Source of the DNA: Lachnospiraceae bacterium
Lineage (GTDB): Bacteria > Bacillota > Clostridia > Lachnospirales > Lachnospiraceae
Assembly (NCBI GenBank): GCA_017622505.1
Contig: JAGAQZ010000088.1
Span: forward strand, 1 to 32,125
Length of the DNA: 32,125 nucleotides
Direction: 5' to 3'
Part shown: positions 24,770 to 32,095 of the stretch, piece by piece
Position numbering within the stretch: position 1 is the first letter of the stretch
How the letters are laid out: each line of letters opens with the position of its first letter
The notes under the pieces: model-generated
Told to the model about the DNA's origin: nothing
The model's input: only the letters and a program-made list of their open reading frames with translations
Database searches by the model: none
Position numbers and translations under genes: made by a program

Positions 24770-24914
24770 GCCCATCTAAGATAAAAATTATGTTTTCAAA
24801 GGGCTTTTGTGCGCGTCAGTGCTTAGATTGCGTATTTTGCAATCTTATGCACTGCTACGTAGCACAACAGAGCGCAAGCGTCCCTGCGAAGACATATTTT
24901 TATCTTAGATGGGC
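24770..24914. repeat. 145-nt intergenic hairpin element C
   Basis: The element lies between the convergent kinase and AlkD-like genes. The outer 19-bp arms 24770-24788 and 24896-24914 are perfect (GCCCATCTAAG... / ...CTTAGATGGGC). With one bulge the stem continues (TATGTTTTC 24789-24797 / GAAGACATA 24888-24896, one G-U), then GGG/CCC. CTTTTGTGC (24804-24812) pairs with GCACAACAG (24862-24870). The tip AGTGC...GCACT encloses AGATTGC (24825-24831) / GCAATCT (24839-24845). A GNRA mini-hairpin GCGCAAGC is at about 24872-24879. Same length class as elements A and B. Confidence 0.78.
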
Positions 24915-24923
24915 CTCTTTATA

Positions 24924-25631
24924 CTACCTGTGTTTCATCCCCCGCAAATACTCCTTCTGCAAAGGAGTAATGCGATAGCTTTCAATCGCTTTTTGAATCG
25001 CCTTATTATGCGTCCACTTCTCCAGCTTACCATTCTCGATATAAGGAATTACCGCATCCCATTGCTTTGCCAGGGCGGTCGCAAAATACCAGGCCACCAT
25101 CATTTTAACATAATATTCTTCCGACTCAACTGCTGCCACCTCATCCACATATTTTACATCGAAATACTCATCCAGGAAATAGGTCATCAGCATACCGATT
25201 CCGTAACGCACCGTATAAGTCTTACCCGATGCTATCCACTCTCTAATCTTCGGTAAAAGCATCTTCGGATTTCGCTTAAAAACCTTCGGACGCATCATAT
25301 CACAGGTTGCCCAGTTATCTACATACGGCAAAAAGCGGTCCACCTCTGCCAAGCACTTATCAAAATCCTTCATACCCTCGATGATAAATCCCTGCAGATT
25401 ATTCTCCTCATAAAATTTATGGGGCAAATCCTGCATAAACATCTCTACGCCCTCGTATTTGGCCATTTCCTTGGCAAATTTGCGCAAGGCGGGTGTTCTT
25501 ACCCCTATGATGGTTTCAGGGCTTATTGTGGGCATTAAACGGCTGTGGAAGGCCTTGTACTCCAAATCCTGCATAGAAAACAGCTGTTGTTTAATATATT
25601 CAGTTACATTTTCATCTGAATGCAATGCCAT
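24924..25631 (-). CDS. DNA alkylation repair protein, AlkD-like
   Basis: A 235-residue all-helical protein of the HEAT-like-repeat DNA glycosylase family (PF08713), which excises N3- and N7-alkylated purines. Family marks are GVRTPALRKFAKEM at about residues 43-56, the central DNWATCDMM (about 105-113, whose aspartates and tryptophan correspond to the DNA-contacting cleft), VRYGIGMLMTYFLD and MMVAWYFATALAKQ. NKAIQKAIESYRIT closes the last repeat. The start ATG 25631 has only a modest GGAAG site. It is the last gene of a minus-strand group with two metallophosphoesterases and an HD protein (gap of 55 bp). Element C lies directly beyond its stop. Confidence 0.92.
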   Translation of the reverse strand: MALHSDENVTEYIKQQLFSMQDLEYKAFHSRLMPTISPETIIGVRTPALRKFAKEMAKYEGVEMFMQDLPHKFYEENNLQGFIIEGMKDFDKCLAEVDRFLPYVDNWATCDMMRPKVFKRNPKMLLPKIREWIASGKTYTVRYGIGMLMTYFLDEYFDVKYVDEVAAVESEEYYVKMMVAWYFATALAKQWDAVIPYIENGKLEKWTHNKAIQKAIESYRITPLQKEYLRGMKHR

Positions 25632-25686
25632 TTGTGCGATTTCTTCCTTCTCTTTATATCTTTTATTCTCTCGGGCGTGTAAATCA

Positions 25687-26577
25687 CTACTCCGTCGTCA
25701 AACGCACCACTACCACTTCCGGCCTATTATTAATGCGCACAGGGATTACACTGTTCCCTAATCCGCGACTCACCACCATAGTTGTATTTCCTTCCGTAAA
25801 AGTGCCTTCCGCATACTCCGGAAACAATCCCGCACCCGGTGCTACAACACCACCGATAAAAGGAATGCGGAACTGTCCGCCATGATAATGACCTGAGAAA
25901 ACCAAGTCAGCATCACTTTCAACATAGGTATCAAACAACTCCGGTCTGTGGGATAAAAGAATGGTATATCCCTCCAACTCAGACATTAACGAATGAATCG
26001 CCTGTTTTGCAAGCACAATATTATTACCCGGCATATCCGGATCATTTGCGCCTGCTATCGAAAGTACTTCGCCTTCAATCTCCACTGTAAATGCTTCATT
26101 CTCCAACACTACAACGCCGGCTTGCAAGAGCTGCGCTTTCAAATCAGCATATGTACCTTCAAGCCAGCCTTCATGATTTCCTGTTACATAATAAACCGGG
26201 GCAATTTCCACTGCCTGATTGATGAAATCCATTGCCACCTCCACGTTTGTGTGGGAAGAATCCACCAAATCACCTGTAACAACAATAATATCCGGCGACT
26301 GCTCAGTGACTGCCTGAATCAACCTCGACTGCTCCCTGCCAAATCGTGCGTTGTGAAGGTCTGAAATCTGTACAATGGTATATCCCTCAAGACCACTGTA
26401 TTCCTGCGGTACTTTTACATCATATACGGTAGTCTGTAAAGACAAATTGCCATAAAGAAGCCATACTAAAACCAAGGCAAAAATAGCAAGCCAAATTAAT
26501 TTTTTAATACGGCGTTTGCACTTTTGCTTATCTTTTTTAAGCATTGTATTTTCTTCACTGAACTCTTTGTTTTTCAT
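25687..26577 (-). CDS. Membrane-anchored metallophosphoesterase (YkuE-like)
   Basis: A 296-residue calcineurin-like phosphoesterase with an N-terminal membrane anchor (IKKLIWLAIFALVLVWLLYG, about 25-43). The basic residues before the helix put the catalytic domain outside. All metal motifs are present in order: SDLHNARFG, GDLVD, GNHEGW, LLSHRP and GHYHGGQ. This arrangement (D-x-H, GD, GNHE, H, GHxH) is that of YkuE and UDP-diacylglucosamine or phosphoglycolipid hydrolase relatives; the substrate is open. No strong ribosome binding site precedes ATG 26577. An internal ATG at codon 12 is an alternative that would keep the anchor. It shares an operon with the HD gene upstream (gap of 48 bp). Confidence 0.92.
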   Translation of the reverse strand: MKNKEFSEENTMLKKDKQKCKRRIKKLIWLAIFALVLVWLLYGNLSLQTTVYDVKVPQEYSGLEGYTIVQISDLHNARFGREQSRLIQAVTEQSPDIIVVTGDLVDSSHTNVEVAMDFINQAVEIAPVYYVTGNHEGWLEGTYADLKAQLLQAGVVVLENEAFTVEIEGEVLSIAGANDPDMPGNNIVLAKQAIHSLMSELEGYTILLSHRPELFDTYVESDADLVFSGHYHGGQFRIPFIGGVVAPGAGLFPEYAEGTFTEGNTTMVVSRGLGNSVIPVRINNRPEVVVVRLTTE

Positions 26578-26625
26578 TTCGATACGACTTTCTGCATTTA
26601 TCTTTTATATAAAACGCAACAAATT

Positions 26626-27282
26626 TTATAATACCTTATCGCCATTTACGCGCAACTTAAAACCCGCATCCAGAATTTCCGCAGCGCCTCTGCACATCAT
26701 CATACGTGCAAGGAAAATATCAAAATATTCATACATGCTACAGATATTCTCATCAACGGAAAGATTTAAAATAATAACTTTTTTCTCTTTATCCACTGTA
26801 ATATCCGACTTGGTTACCGCGTAATTTACGCGGTCGTGAATATCAAATTTAGAACGGTCCTGCGGACGCACGCGGCTTCTGCGCACGTCGGTTTTATCTG
26901 CAATGATTAAAGCTGCCGAAACCGCATCTTTTGCCCCACCTGTGGACTCGTCATGATTGCCGATGGCAGACATAACAGTCACCCTGTCTGCCAAAGACAT
27001 ATCTGTCTTCTGAAGAATATCATTGGCAAGAAGCGCACCGTATTCCGCGTGATTTTTACGATTAATGGAATTACCGATATCATGCATAAAACCTGCAATC
27101 TTGGCCAATTCAATTGTATGCTCATCATAACCCAGTTCTTCCAGAATATACGCCGCACGCTCCGCAACAAAAGCGGTATGTGCCTGTGAATGGTCCGTAA
27201 AACCAAGCACGCCCAAATTGTCGTTACCGCGCTTAATATATGCGTTTACCTCTTCGTTCTTTTTGATTTCTTCGTAGGTCAT
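26626..27282 (-). CDS. HD domain phosphohydrolase
   Basis: A 218-residue cytoplasmic protein with an HD domain in its N-terminal two thirds. Metal ligands are visible as His in FTDHSQAHT (about 31-35), the HD pair in AGFMHDIGN (about 67-68), NHAEYG, and GNHDES (about 108-110). This ligand set fits nucleotide or dNTP-type phosphohydrolases, and the following arginine-rich DKTDVRRSRVRP is a feature often seen in them. The substrate is not determinable. AAGGAGAGG precedes ATG 27282. It lies 25 bp downstream of one metallophosphoesterase gene and 48 bp upstream of another, which points to a shared phosphate-ester or nucleotide clean-up role. Confidence 0.9.
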   Translation of the reverse strand: MTYEEIKKNEEVNAYIKRGNDNLGVLGFTDHSQAHTAFVAERAAYILEELGYDEHTIELAKIAGFMHDIGNSINRKNHAEYGALLANDILQKTDMSLADRVTVMSAIGNHDESTGGAKDAVSAALIIADKTDVRRSRVRPQDRSKFDIHDRVNYAVTKSDITVDKEKKVIILNLSVDENICSMYEYFDIFLARMMMCRGAAEILDAGFKLRVNGDKVL

Positions 27283-27307
27283 TTTAGTCCTCTCCTTATA
27301 TTCACAT

Positions 27308-28075
27308 TTATATCTGTTTAGGTTTCACAATTGTCTCATACAGAAGCATATGCTTATCGTCAATTCTTTGATCCATATGGTAATGCCCGAAATACCAGTT
27401 GGTAAACTCAAGTTTCTCTTCCAATTGCTCAAAATATTCGGTCAAAATGTCCGGCGCAAACAACTTATAAGGCGCAGGGTCAAGAATGTCCTGTACTCTT
27501 GTGGAACAACAATGGCTAATCACATAGTCCACCTTATAATTTACCTTTTCAAGGTTACGTATTCCTTCCTGCATCTCTTCCTCTGAAGGAAGTTCCTCTG
27601 GCCACCAGCTCTCGCGTAAAATACGATATGGCAATCGCTCCTTCTTCGCCTTCTTCACCAAATTATCATAGTTCGGATCCTTTCGATCCAAGACGCCACC
27701 CTGAATATCGTGGGAAGCAGCTCCACCAAAGGTAAAAAATGTTTTACCTTCAATCGTAAAAACCTGACCGCGCTCCAAGAGTATCACCTTGTCTCTGACA
27801 ATATGGCGCACCTTACCGCCGTTCCATTCTTCTATTTCAAACTCCGAGATAAAATCATAATTCTCGTGATTTCCCTGTACCCAAAGCACCGTAAACGGCT
27901 TGCCCGCGAAGAATTCGCACTCGTAACGGAAGGTTGCATTATTCTGCCAACACAAACCGAAATCGCCACAAACAATCACGTAATCTTCCTCTTTCAGCTC
28001 CATCCCCTGTGCACGCATACGCCGGTTTGAAAAGCGCTCGTACTCGCCATGGGTATCCCCTGTTATGTAGATCAT
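27308..28075 (-). CDS. Cytoplasmic metallophosphoesterase
   Basis: A 255-residue calcineurin-like phosphoesterase without signal peptide or membrane helix. Motifs: GDTHGEYERF at residues 6-15 (D-x-H), VCGDFG, VQGNHENYD, VISHCCS and FGHYHMD. They supply the two-metal site in the standard order. A spacer of about 90 residues between the GNHE and SHCCS motifs (SWWPEELPSEEEMQEG) is specific to this Firmicutes subgroup. The substrate is unknown. The start ATG 28075 has AGGGGG upstream. It is the first gene of the minus-strand set with the HD protein, the membrane phosphoesterase and the AlkD-like protein. Confidence 0.93.
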   Translation of the reverse strand: MIYITGDTHGEYERFSNRRMRAQGMELKEEDYVIVCGDFGLCWQNNATFRYECEFFAGKPFTVLWVQGNHENYDFISEFEIEEWNGGKVRHIVRDKVILLERGQVFTIEGKTFFTFGGAASHDIQGGVLDRKDPNYDNLVKKAKKERLPYRILRESWWPEELPSEEEMQEGIRNLEKVNYKVDYVISHCCSTRVQDILDPAPYKLFAPDILTEYFEQLEEKLEFTNWYFGHYHMDQRIDDKHMLLYETIVKPKQI

Positions 28076-28192
28076 ACGTCCCCCTAATTTGTTTATACAT
28101 TTCCCTTTATAATAAATAATGCTATAACATTCACGAAATATTATAGCATATATTTACCTTATATTACATTGTTTCTTTTAACGAAGGTTTCA

Positions 28193-29221
28193 TCATTGAT
28201 ATTTTTGAATCACATCTTCCAATTCCCGAAGATAACCTTCATAGATTTCCTTTTTCTTATCCAATCCCTCTATTTGTTCTTCCTTCTCCGTTATTTTAAG
28301 CCTGGTCTTGCCGTTCTTTCCATCGTTCTCCCTGATTACCTTTTCCGTATCCTCGGCCGCCTGCTTGTTTTTAAACCACTTACTATCCAATACTTTATAT
28401 AAAATAAAATATAAAATAGTCGGTATCAGACCCATAGCAATCATTACTACAGCTCCGATTTGCATTGTCGGTTCATTTTTAAATCCAATCAAAAAGCTAA
28501 TACCGAAAACAATCACAGGAATACCTAAAAACAAACCTATTTTCATAAGCACTTCAAAGAACCTTGAAACAGAAGCGCAGGTGCCGGCCTTGCTCTTTAA
28601 ACTTTTTGCCTGTTTACTCAGCTTATCATTGGTTGCATGCAAATTTTTAATATCCTGCTCCAATGATTCAATCTGCGACTTCAAATCGTTTATGTCTGCA
28701 TTAATATCTTTTGAAATAAAAGATTCCACACCCACTTTGGCGCCTTCTAAAAGTTCACAAATCTTCTTACGAATTTCAACCTTTTCTTCGCCCATAGCCG
28801 TCGCAACTGCATTGCCAAAATCTCTTTTCATACTCTCGTATGCTTTTCTGTTATTTACAACAATATCTGCTACAACATCTGCATTAAAATCTTTGGTCTG
28901 CGAACAGATTTTTCCATACCAGACTTTGTAATTGGTCGGTGCAAGACTTTCAATTTCATTATAAATTTCATAAGCAGCTTTGTATTCTTTTAACTGGTAT
29001 AAGTACTCCTCCGCCGCAGCCATTCTTTTAGCGAAAGACTTTTCATCATTTACGATAATATTAGCATTCTCAATATTATATGTATTATTGATCTCATAAT
29101 TATGAATTGCTTTTTCAACAATAAATGCTGAACCGCAATACTGACAAACTGCTGCATCCTTGGAATTATCAACCTGTAATGCAGCCCCACAATTGGTACA
29201 CTGCGCCGCTACTAATGGCAT
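28193..29221 (-). CDS. Zinc-ribbon, coiled-coil membrane protein
   Basis: A 342-residue protein of unknown function. Residues 8-30 form a zinc ribbon (CTNCGAALQV...CQYCG; CxxC twice). A helical stretch with a TPR-like segment follows (AAAEEYLYQLKEYKAAYEIY, LAPTNYKVWYGKIC, about 69-108). A coiled coil is evident at about 175-215 (DLKSQIESLEQDIKNLHA). Two membrane helices follow at about 228-272, then a second charged coiled coil to the end. Both termini should face the cytoplasm. Its AGGAGG site and promoter (29252-29280) are strong, and the gene is probably monocistronic. Proteins of this layout in Clostridia are annotated only as hypothetical or TFIIB-type zinc-ribbon proteins. Confidence 0.88.
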   Translation of the reverse strand: MPLVAAQCTNCGAALQVDNSKDAAVCQYCGSAFIVEKAIHNYEINNTYNIENANIIVNDEKSFAKRMAAAEEYLYQLKEYKAAYEIYNEIESLAPTNYKVWYGKICSQTKDFNADVVADIVVNNRKAYESMKRDFGNAVATAMGEEKVEIRKKICELLEGAKVGVESFISKDINADINDLKSQIESLEQDIKNLHATNDKLSKQAKSLKSKAGTCASVSRFFEVLMKIGLFLGIPVIVFGISFLIGFKNEPTMQIGAVVMIAMGLIPTILYFILYKVLDSKWFKNKQAAEDTEKVIRENDGKNGKTRLKITEKEEQIEGLDKKKEIYEGYLRELEDVIQKYQ

Positions 29222-29251
29222 TATGCTTTCCTCCTAAAGTATGTTTCTTTT

Positions 29252-29280
29252 ATCATACATTCATTAAGAAAATGTGTCAA
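29252..29280 (-). promoter_or_regulatory. Promoter of the zinc-ribbon gene
   Basis: Minus strand perfect -35 TTGACA (29275-29280), 17-bp spacer, -10 TATGAT (29252-29257). Confidence 0.75.
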
Positions 29281-29310
29281 CGAATAGAATTTCCTAAATG
29301 CATTATTTCA

Positions 29311-29529
29311 TTATATCTCCCTAAAATCCGCATTGTCGTTTGACTTCTTTCCGGTTAACCAGTTTGTAACAAGGCCGATAATACCGGCACCTGTAATCAA
29401 CAAGTCATCCAGCTGACCTACGCCCGCCATAACGTCAGGAATAATATCCAGGGGCGAGATGTCATATCCCAAAACAACAGCCACAATCAAAATCGTTACA
29501 ATAATTTTACGCAATTTGGATTTATCCAT
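29311..29529 (-). CDS. Small DUF1232 (YkvA-like) membrane protein
   Basis: A 72-residue protein with the DUF1232 core: a membrane helix (IIVTILIVAVVLGYD), then SPLDIIPD at about residues 25-32 and GQLDDLL at about 39-45. This is the diagnostic PLDxIPD...G.lDDl pattern; the function of the family is not established. I set the start at ATG 29529, because GGAGG lies 8 nt upstream. The frame extends to a TTG at 29550, but that would put the ribosome binding site inside the gene. It lies between the zinc-ribbon and DUF2130 genes, all on the minus strand, with about 85 bp on each side. Confidence 0.88.
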   Translation of the reverse strand: MDKSKLRKIIVTILIVAVVLGYDISPLDIIPDVMAGVGQLDDLLITGAGIIGLVTNWLTGKKSNDNADFREI

Positions 29530-29614
29530 TCTATTCTCCTCCGCCATCAATTCTTGCCGCCTGGTACAATTATATTATACCTATATAAGTTTACACATAC
29601 AAGATTTTAATACA

Positions 29615-30847
29615 TCATTCATCTTCCGATTTTAATTCATCAAACATAGCCTTAACGGAAGGCGCATTTTTCGTAAGTTTCTTAATGCTTAATTCATCTG
29701 CCTTGTTATTTGCCAAACGCAAATTATTCTCAGAAGAAAGAAGTGCAGCCTTTGTTTTCTGCAAATGGTCAATGGTTTTATCAATTTCATCAATCGCAGT
29801 TGCAAACTTATCGCTTGCAATTCGATAATTACGCGCAAATCCTTCTTTGAATGCATTCATATTCTCCTCAAAATGAAGAATATCCACTTGCTGATTTCTC
29901 ACAAGCTGAAGCTCCTGACGATACTGGAGTGAATTCTGCGCCGCATTTCTCAACAATGTAATCATTGGAATAAAAAACTGCGGACGAATAACATACATCT
30001 TAGGGTATTTATACGACACATCCACAATACCGTTGTTGTACAGCTCGTTATCAATTTCAAGTAAAGACACGAGAATTGCGTATTCACAACCTTTTTCATT
30101 ACGGTCTTTGTCTAATTCTTTAAAAAAGTCTTCATTCTTATGTTTGGTTGCCGTAGTATCAGCCTCATTCTTCATCTCAAACATAATAGATATAAACTCT
30201 GTTCCGTCTTCACCGCTTTCGCGATAAATGAAATCACCCTTGCTACCGGTTCTGGCGTCATTATCTTTTTCAAAATATGCATTCGGAAAAGCAGTCATTC
30301 GTAATGAATTAAACTGATTCAAGCAATGCTGTTCCAAACTTTCACCAATCATCTTGGTAGACTGACGCGCCTTAAAATCCTTATAATATTCAATCTGCTC
30401 ATCCTTCAGTTTGAGTTTATCTTCGTATTGTTCTTTCAACGCTTTTTCATTAAGACGATTTTCGGTCTCAATATTCTTAAGGTCTCCTTTAAGACCGGCA
30501 ATTTCAGAAGTTTTCTTTGACAATTCCTCATTCTTTTTTTCAACGGCTTCCGCAACCGCAAGTTTCTTCTCGGTTTCGCTGGCTCTTAATTTCGCCTGAA
30601 GTTCTGCTATTTCACGATCTTTTGCTGTGAGCAAAGCCTCTTTCTCTGCTATATTCGCTGAATATTCTTTTTCTTCCTGCAAACGAATCAGTTCCAATTC
30701 CTGTTCGCGTTTGTCCTTCATTTCTTTTTCACGTCTGTCAAGTTCTTTGATAAACTCTTTATCGCGAACCTGATGCACAATCTGATCATAACCGGTTTCG
30801 TCAACTTGAAATACTTCGCCGCACTTTGGACATTTTAATTCCTGCAT
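29615..30847 (-). CDS. DUF2130 domain protein (nuclease-like, coiled coil)
   Basis: A 410-residue cytoplasmic protein. It opens with a half zinc ribbon (LKCPKCGEVFQV), then a long charged coiled coil (about 35-165). The DUF2130 domain (PF09903) follows from about 170. This domain contains GSKGDFIYRE and IMFEMKNEADTT, whose D...ExK spacing resembles a PD-(D/E)xK nuclease core; nuclease activity is inferred, not shown. A second helical region (FEENMNAFKEGFARNY onward) closes the protein. The start at 30847 is fixed by GGAGG 8 nt upstream; the frame reaches 30886 without a site. A good promoter lies at 30904-30932. There is no restriction-modification partner nearby, so the role stays open. Confidence 0.9.
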   Translation of the reverse strand: MQELKCPKCGEVFQVDETGYDQIVHQVRDKEFIKELDRREKEMKDKREQELELIRLQEEKEYSANIAEKEALLTAKDREIAELQAKLRASETEKKLAVAEAVEKKNEELSKKTSEIAGLKGDLKNIETENRLNEKALKEQYEDKLKLKDEQIEYYKDFKARQSTKMIGESLEQHCLNQFNSLRMTAFPNAYFEKDNDARTGSKGDFIYRESGEDGTEFISIMFEMKNEADTTATKHKNEDFFKELDKDRNEKGCEYAILVSLLEIDNELYNNGIVDVSYKYPKMYVIRPQFFIPMITLLRNAAQNSLQYRQELQLVRNQQVDILHFEENMNAFKEGFARNYRIASDKFATAIDEIDKTIDHLQKTKAALLSSENNLRLANNKADELSIKKLTKNAPSVKAMFDELKSEDE

Positions 30848-30903
30848 ATCGTAATCCTCCTTATTTACAGCAAATAAGTATCGCACTTTTCATATCTGCT
30901 TTT

Positions 30904-30932
30904 ATTTTAAACACATTTATATCTTTGTGCAA
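30904..30932 (-). promoter_or_regulatory. Promoter of the DUF2130 gene
   Basis: Minus strand -35 TTGCAC (30927-30932), 17-bp spacer, -10 TAAAAT (30904-30909). A 7-bp hairpin CTTATTT/AAATAAG (30860-30878) touches the ribosome binding site of the gene. Confidence 0.6.
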
Positions 30933-30951
30933 TAAACTTCCGGTTAAAAAA

Positions 30952-30992
30952 AGAAAAAAGCTCCAAAGCCATAATTTATAAAGCTTTGAAGC
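30952..30992 (-). terminator. Terminator of the lipoprotein gene
   Basis: GCTCCAAAGC (30960-30969) pairs with GCTTTGAAGC (30983-30992) at 9 of 10 positions, and a T-run follows on the minus strand. Confidence 0.85.
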
Positions 30993-31002
30993 ATTTTTAC
31001 TG

Positions 31003-31653
31003 CTAGTGATTGAAAAAAGTGACACCTGTCATTTTCGTTTCACCATTTTCAGTTTTGAATCCTATTCTCACACTGCCGGAATCATAATCATAGGTTAATA
31101 TCGTATTCATGAATGTATCTTCACTTCCTGTACTTCCTTCCGTGGTTGGTTCACCATAGGCTGCTTTTACATCCTCAATACTACTTGCCCATGTAAGACC
31201 ACCGGGAAGAATCATTTTATGCTTTTGATATCTGTCAGCGCTGTATGTAGTAACCATCGCCTCACCAACAGGAATTTTTTCAGCACTTTCATTCATCAAA
31301 ACAATTGAAATTTCCTTTTCCTGTTCTCCATCCATTCGAATCATTGTAACACCCATTGTTTCGGTGTAAGCAGGGTAAGGATCCACCTCACTCAATATTT
31401 CTTCCGGGAACGTCCATCCTTCATCTAATAAGAATTGAACATTCATTGGAAATGAATAAATAGCACCATCTATAGAGACCTTCATAACAGAAAGCTCAGT
31501 TCCCAAAACTTCGACTGCTGCTGCAATTTCTTCTTCATTTGCAATATAAGAAGATTGGGTATTTGATGCGCTTCCACCGAAAAAACAAGCAGTCCCAATC
31601 AGACAGAATGTCGCAATCATCAGGACAGCTAATATGCGTTTACTCTTTTTCAT
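31003..31653 (-). CDS. Lipoprotein of unknown function
   Basis: A 216-residue exported lipoprotein. The signal peptide MKKSKRILAVLMIATFC ends in the lipobox LIGTAC, so Cys23 would carry the lipid anchor. The mature N-terminus is Ser/Gly-rich. A segment near residues 145-160, SSIEDVKAAYGEPT, resembles the YGxP turn of SmpA/OmlA-like (BLIP-type) folds, followed by DSGSVRIGFKTENGE strands; this is only a similarity of pattern. The start at 31653 is set by GGAGG 8 nt upstream, and an ATG at 31668 would overlap that site. Its promoter contains a TA dinucleotide repeat between the -35 and -10 boxes (31706-31734), so expression may switch by repeat-length change. Confidence 0.85.
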   Translation of the reverse strand: MKKSKRILAVLMIATFCLIGTACFFGGSASNTQSSYIANEEEIAAAVEVLGTELSVMKVSIDGAIYSFPMNVQFLLDEGWTFPEEILSEVDPYPAYTETMGVTMIRMDGEQEKEISIVLMNESAEKIPVGEAMVTTYSADRYQKHKMILPGGLTWASSIEDVKAAYGEPTTEGSTGSEDTFMNTILTYDYDSGSVRIGFKTENGETKMTGVTFFNH

Positions 31654-31705
31654 ATCATTTTCCTCCATCTATATAATAAGTTATCCAGTAAATTTTAAGC
31701 ATAAA

Positions 31706-31734
31706 ATATTATATATATATATATGCAAAGTCAA
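31706..31734 (-). promoter_or_regulatory. Promoter of the lipoprotein gene with TA-repeat spacer
   Basis: Minus strand -35 TTGACT (31729-31734). The spacer is mostly an uninterrupted TA run (31710-31724, 15 nt). A perfect TATAAT is at 31708-31713 but only 15 bp away; a weaker TAATAT at 31706-31711 has the ideal 17 bp. One more TA unit would place TATAAT at 17 bp. Confidence 0.6.
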
Positions 31735-31745
31735 TAGGTTTTTGA

Positions 31746-31877
31746 AAGAATCTACACAATGATAAAACTATCTATAATAAATTGGGACATACTACAACCG
31801 CAATGACGTTACACTACTTGCGTACGGTTACGCCTATGGATAAAACAGTGGATATTATGCGTATGGCTCTGGGTTAA
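31746..31877 (+). pseudogene. Tyrosine recombinase (integrase) C-terminal remnant
   Basis: A 43-codon frame with no start codon of its own, opened by a TGA at 31743-31745 and closed by TAA at 31875-31877. It contains KLGHTTTAMTLHYLRTV. This matches the LGHxxxxTTxxY end of XerC-like and phage-type integrases, with the tyrosine nine residues after LGH as in XerC (LGHSHLSTTQIY). The rest of the integrase is absent; upstream lies the lipoprotein promoter. It points toward the 3' end of tRNA-Leu, 113 bp away, the usual place for an integrase next to its attachment site. Confidence 0.55.
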
Positions 31878-31883
31878 AAACGT

Positions 31884-31907
31884 AAAAAAGCCCGAAAATA
31901 CGGGTTT
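31884..31907 (-). terminator. Hairpin with T-run downstream of tRNA-Leu
   Basis: CCCG (31891-31894) / CGGG (31901-31904), extended by G-T and two A-T pairs, is followed by six T on the minus strand. A second-line terminator for the tRNA transcript. Confidence 0.5.
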
Positions 31908-31940
31908 GCATACACTTGTATACATTTTAAGCAAAAAATA

Positions 31941-31978
31941 AAAATGCCTTAAAGCCTTGATATATAAGGCTTTAAAGC
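31941..31978 (-). terminator. Terminator of the tRNA operon
   Basis: GCCTTAAAGCCTT (31946-31958) pairs with AAGGCTTTAAAGC (31966-31978) at 12 of 13 positions. A T-rich tract follows on the minus strand, 13 bp past the 3' end of tRNA-Leu. Confidence 0.8.
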
Positions 31979-31990
31979 AATTCTCAATAC

Positions 31991-32076
31991 TGCCGGCGAC
32001 CGGAATCGAACCGGTACGGGAGGTTAGTCCCGCAGGATTTTAAGTCCTGTGCGTCTGCCAGTTCCGCCACGCCGGC
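31991..32076 (-). tRNA. tRNA-Leu (anticodon UAA)
   Basis: An 86-nt class II tRNA. The acceptor arms GCCGGCG/CGCCGGC are perfect and the discriminator is A. The anticodon stem is CAGGA/TCCTG around the loop CTTAAAA, giving anticodon TAA at 32040-32042, which reads UUA. A long variable arm (CGGGACTAACCTCCCG) and T-arm CCGG-TTCGATT-CCGG fit leucine. CCA is not encoded. The 3' end faces an integrase remnant and a strong terminator follows. It is probably co-transcribed with the tRNA upstream. Confidence 0.96.
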
Positions 32077-32077
32077 A

Positions 32078-32094
32078 TAACCGATATTCGGTTA
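32078..32094. other. Palindrome between the two tRNA genes
   Basis: TAACCGA (32078-32084) and TCGGTTA (32088-32094) form a perfect 7-bp inverted repeat with a 3-nt spacer, filling the gap between the tRNAs. It could serve as a processing hairpin in the tRNA precursor. Confidence 0.5.
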
Positions 32095-32095
32095 G

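Noticed and set aside
28308-28931. A 207-codon open frame on the plus strand
   Set aside because: It is fully antisense to the zinc-ribbon coiled-coil gene, has no ribosome binding site and is of low-complexity composition typical of a mirror frame.
31705-31724. TA repeat as an insertion or CRISPR-like repeat
   Set aside because: It is a simple dinucleotide tract without spacers or flanking duplications; its position within a promoter explains it better.
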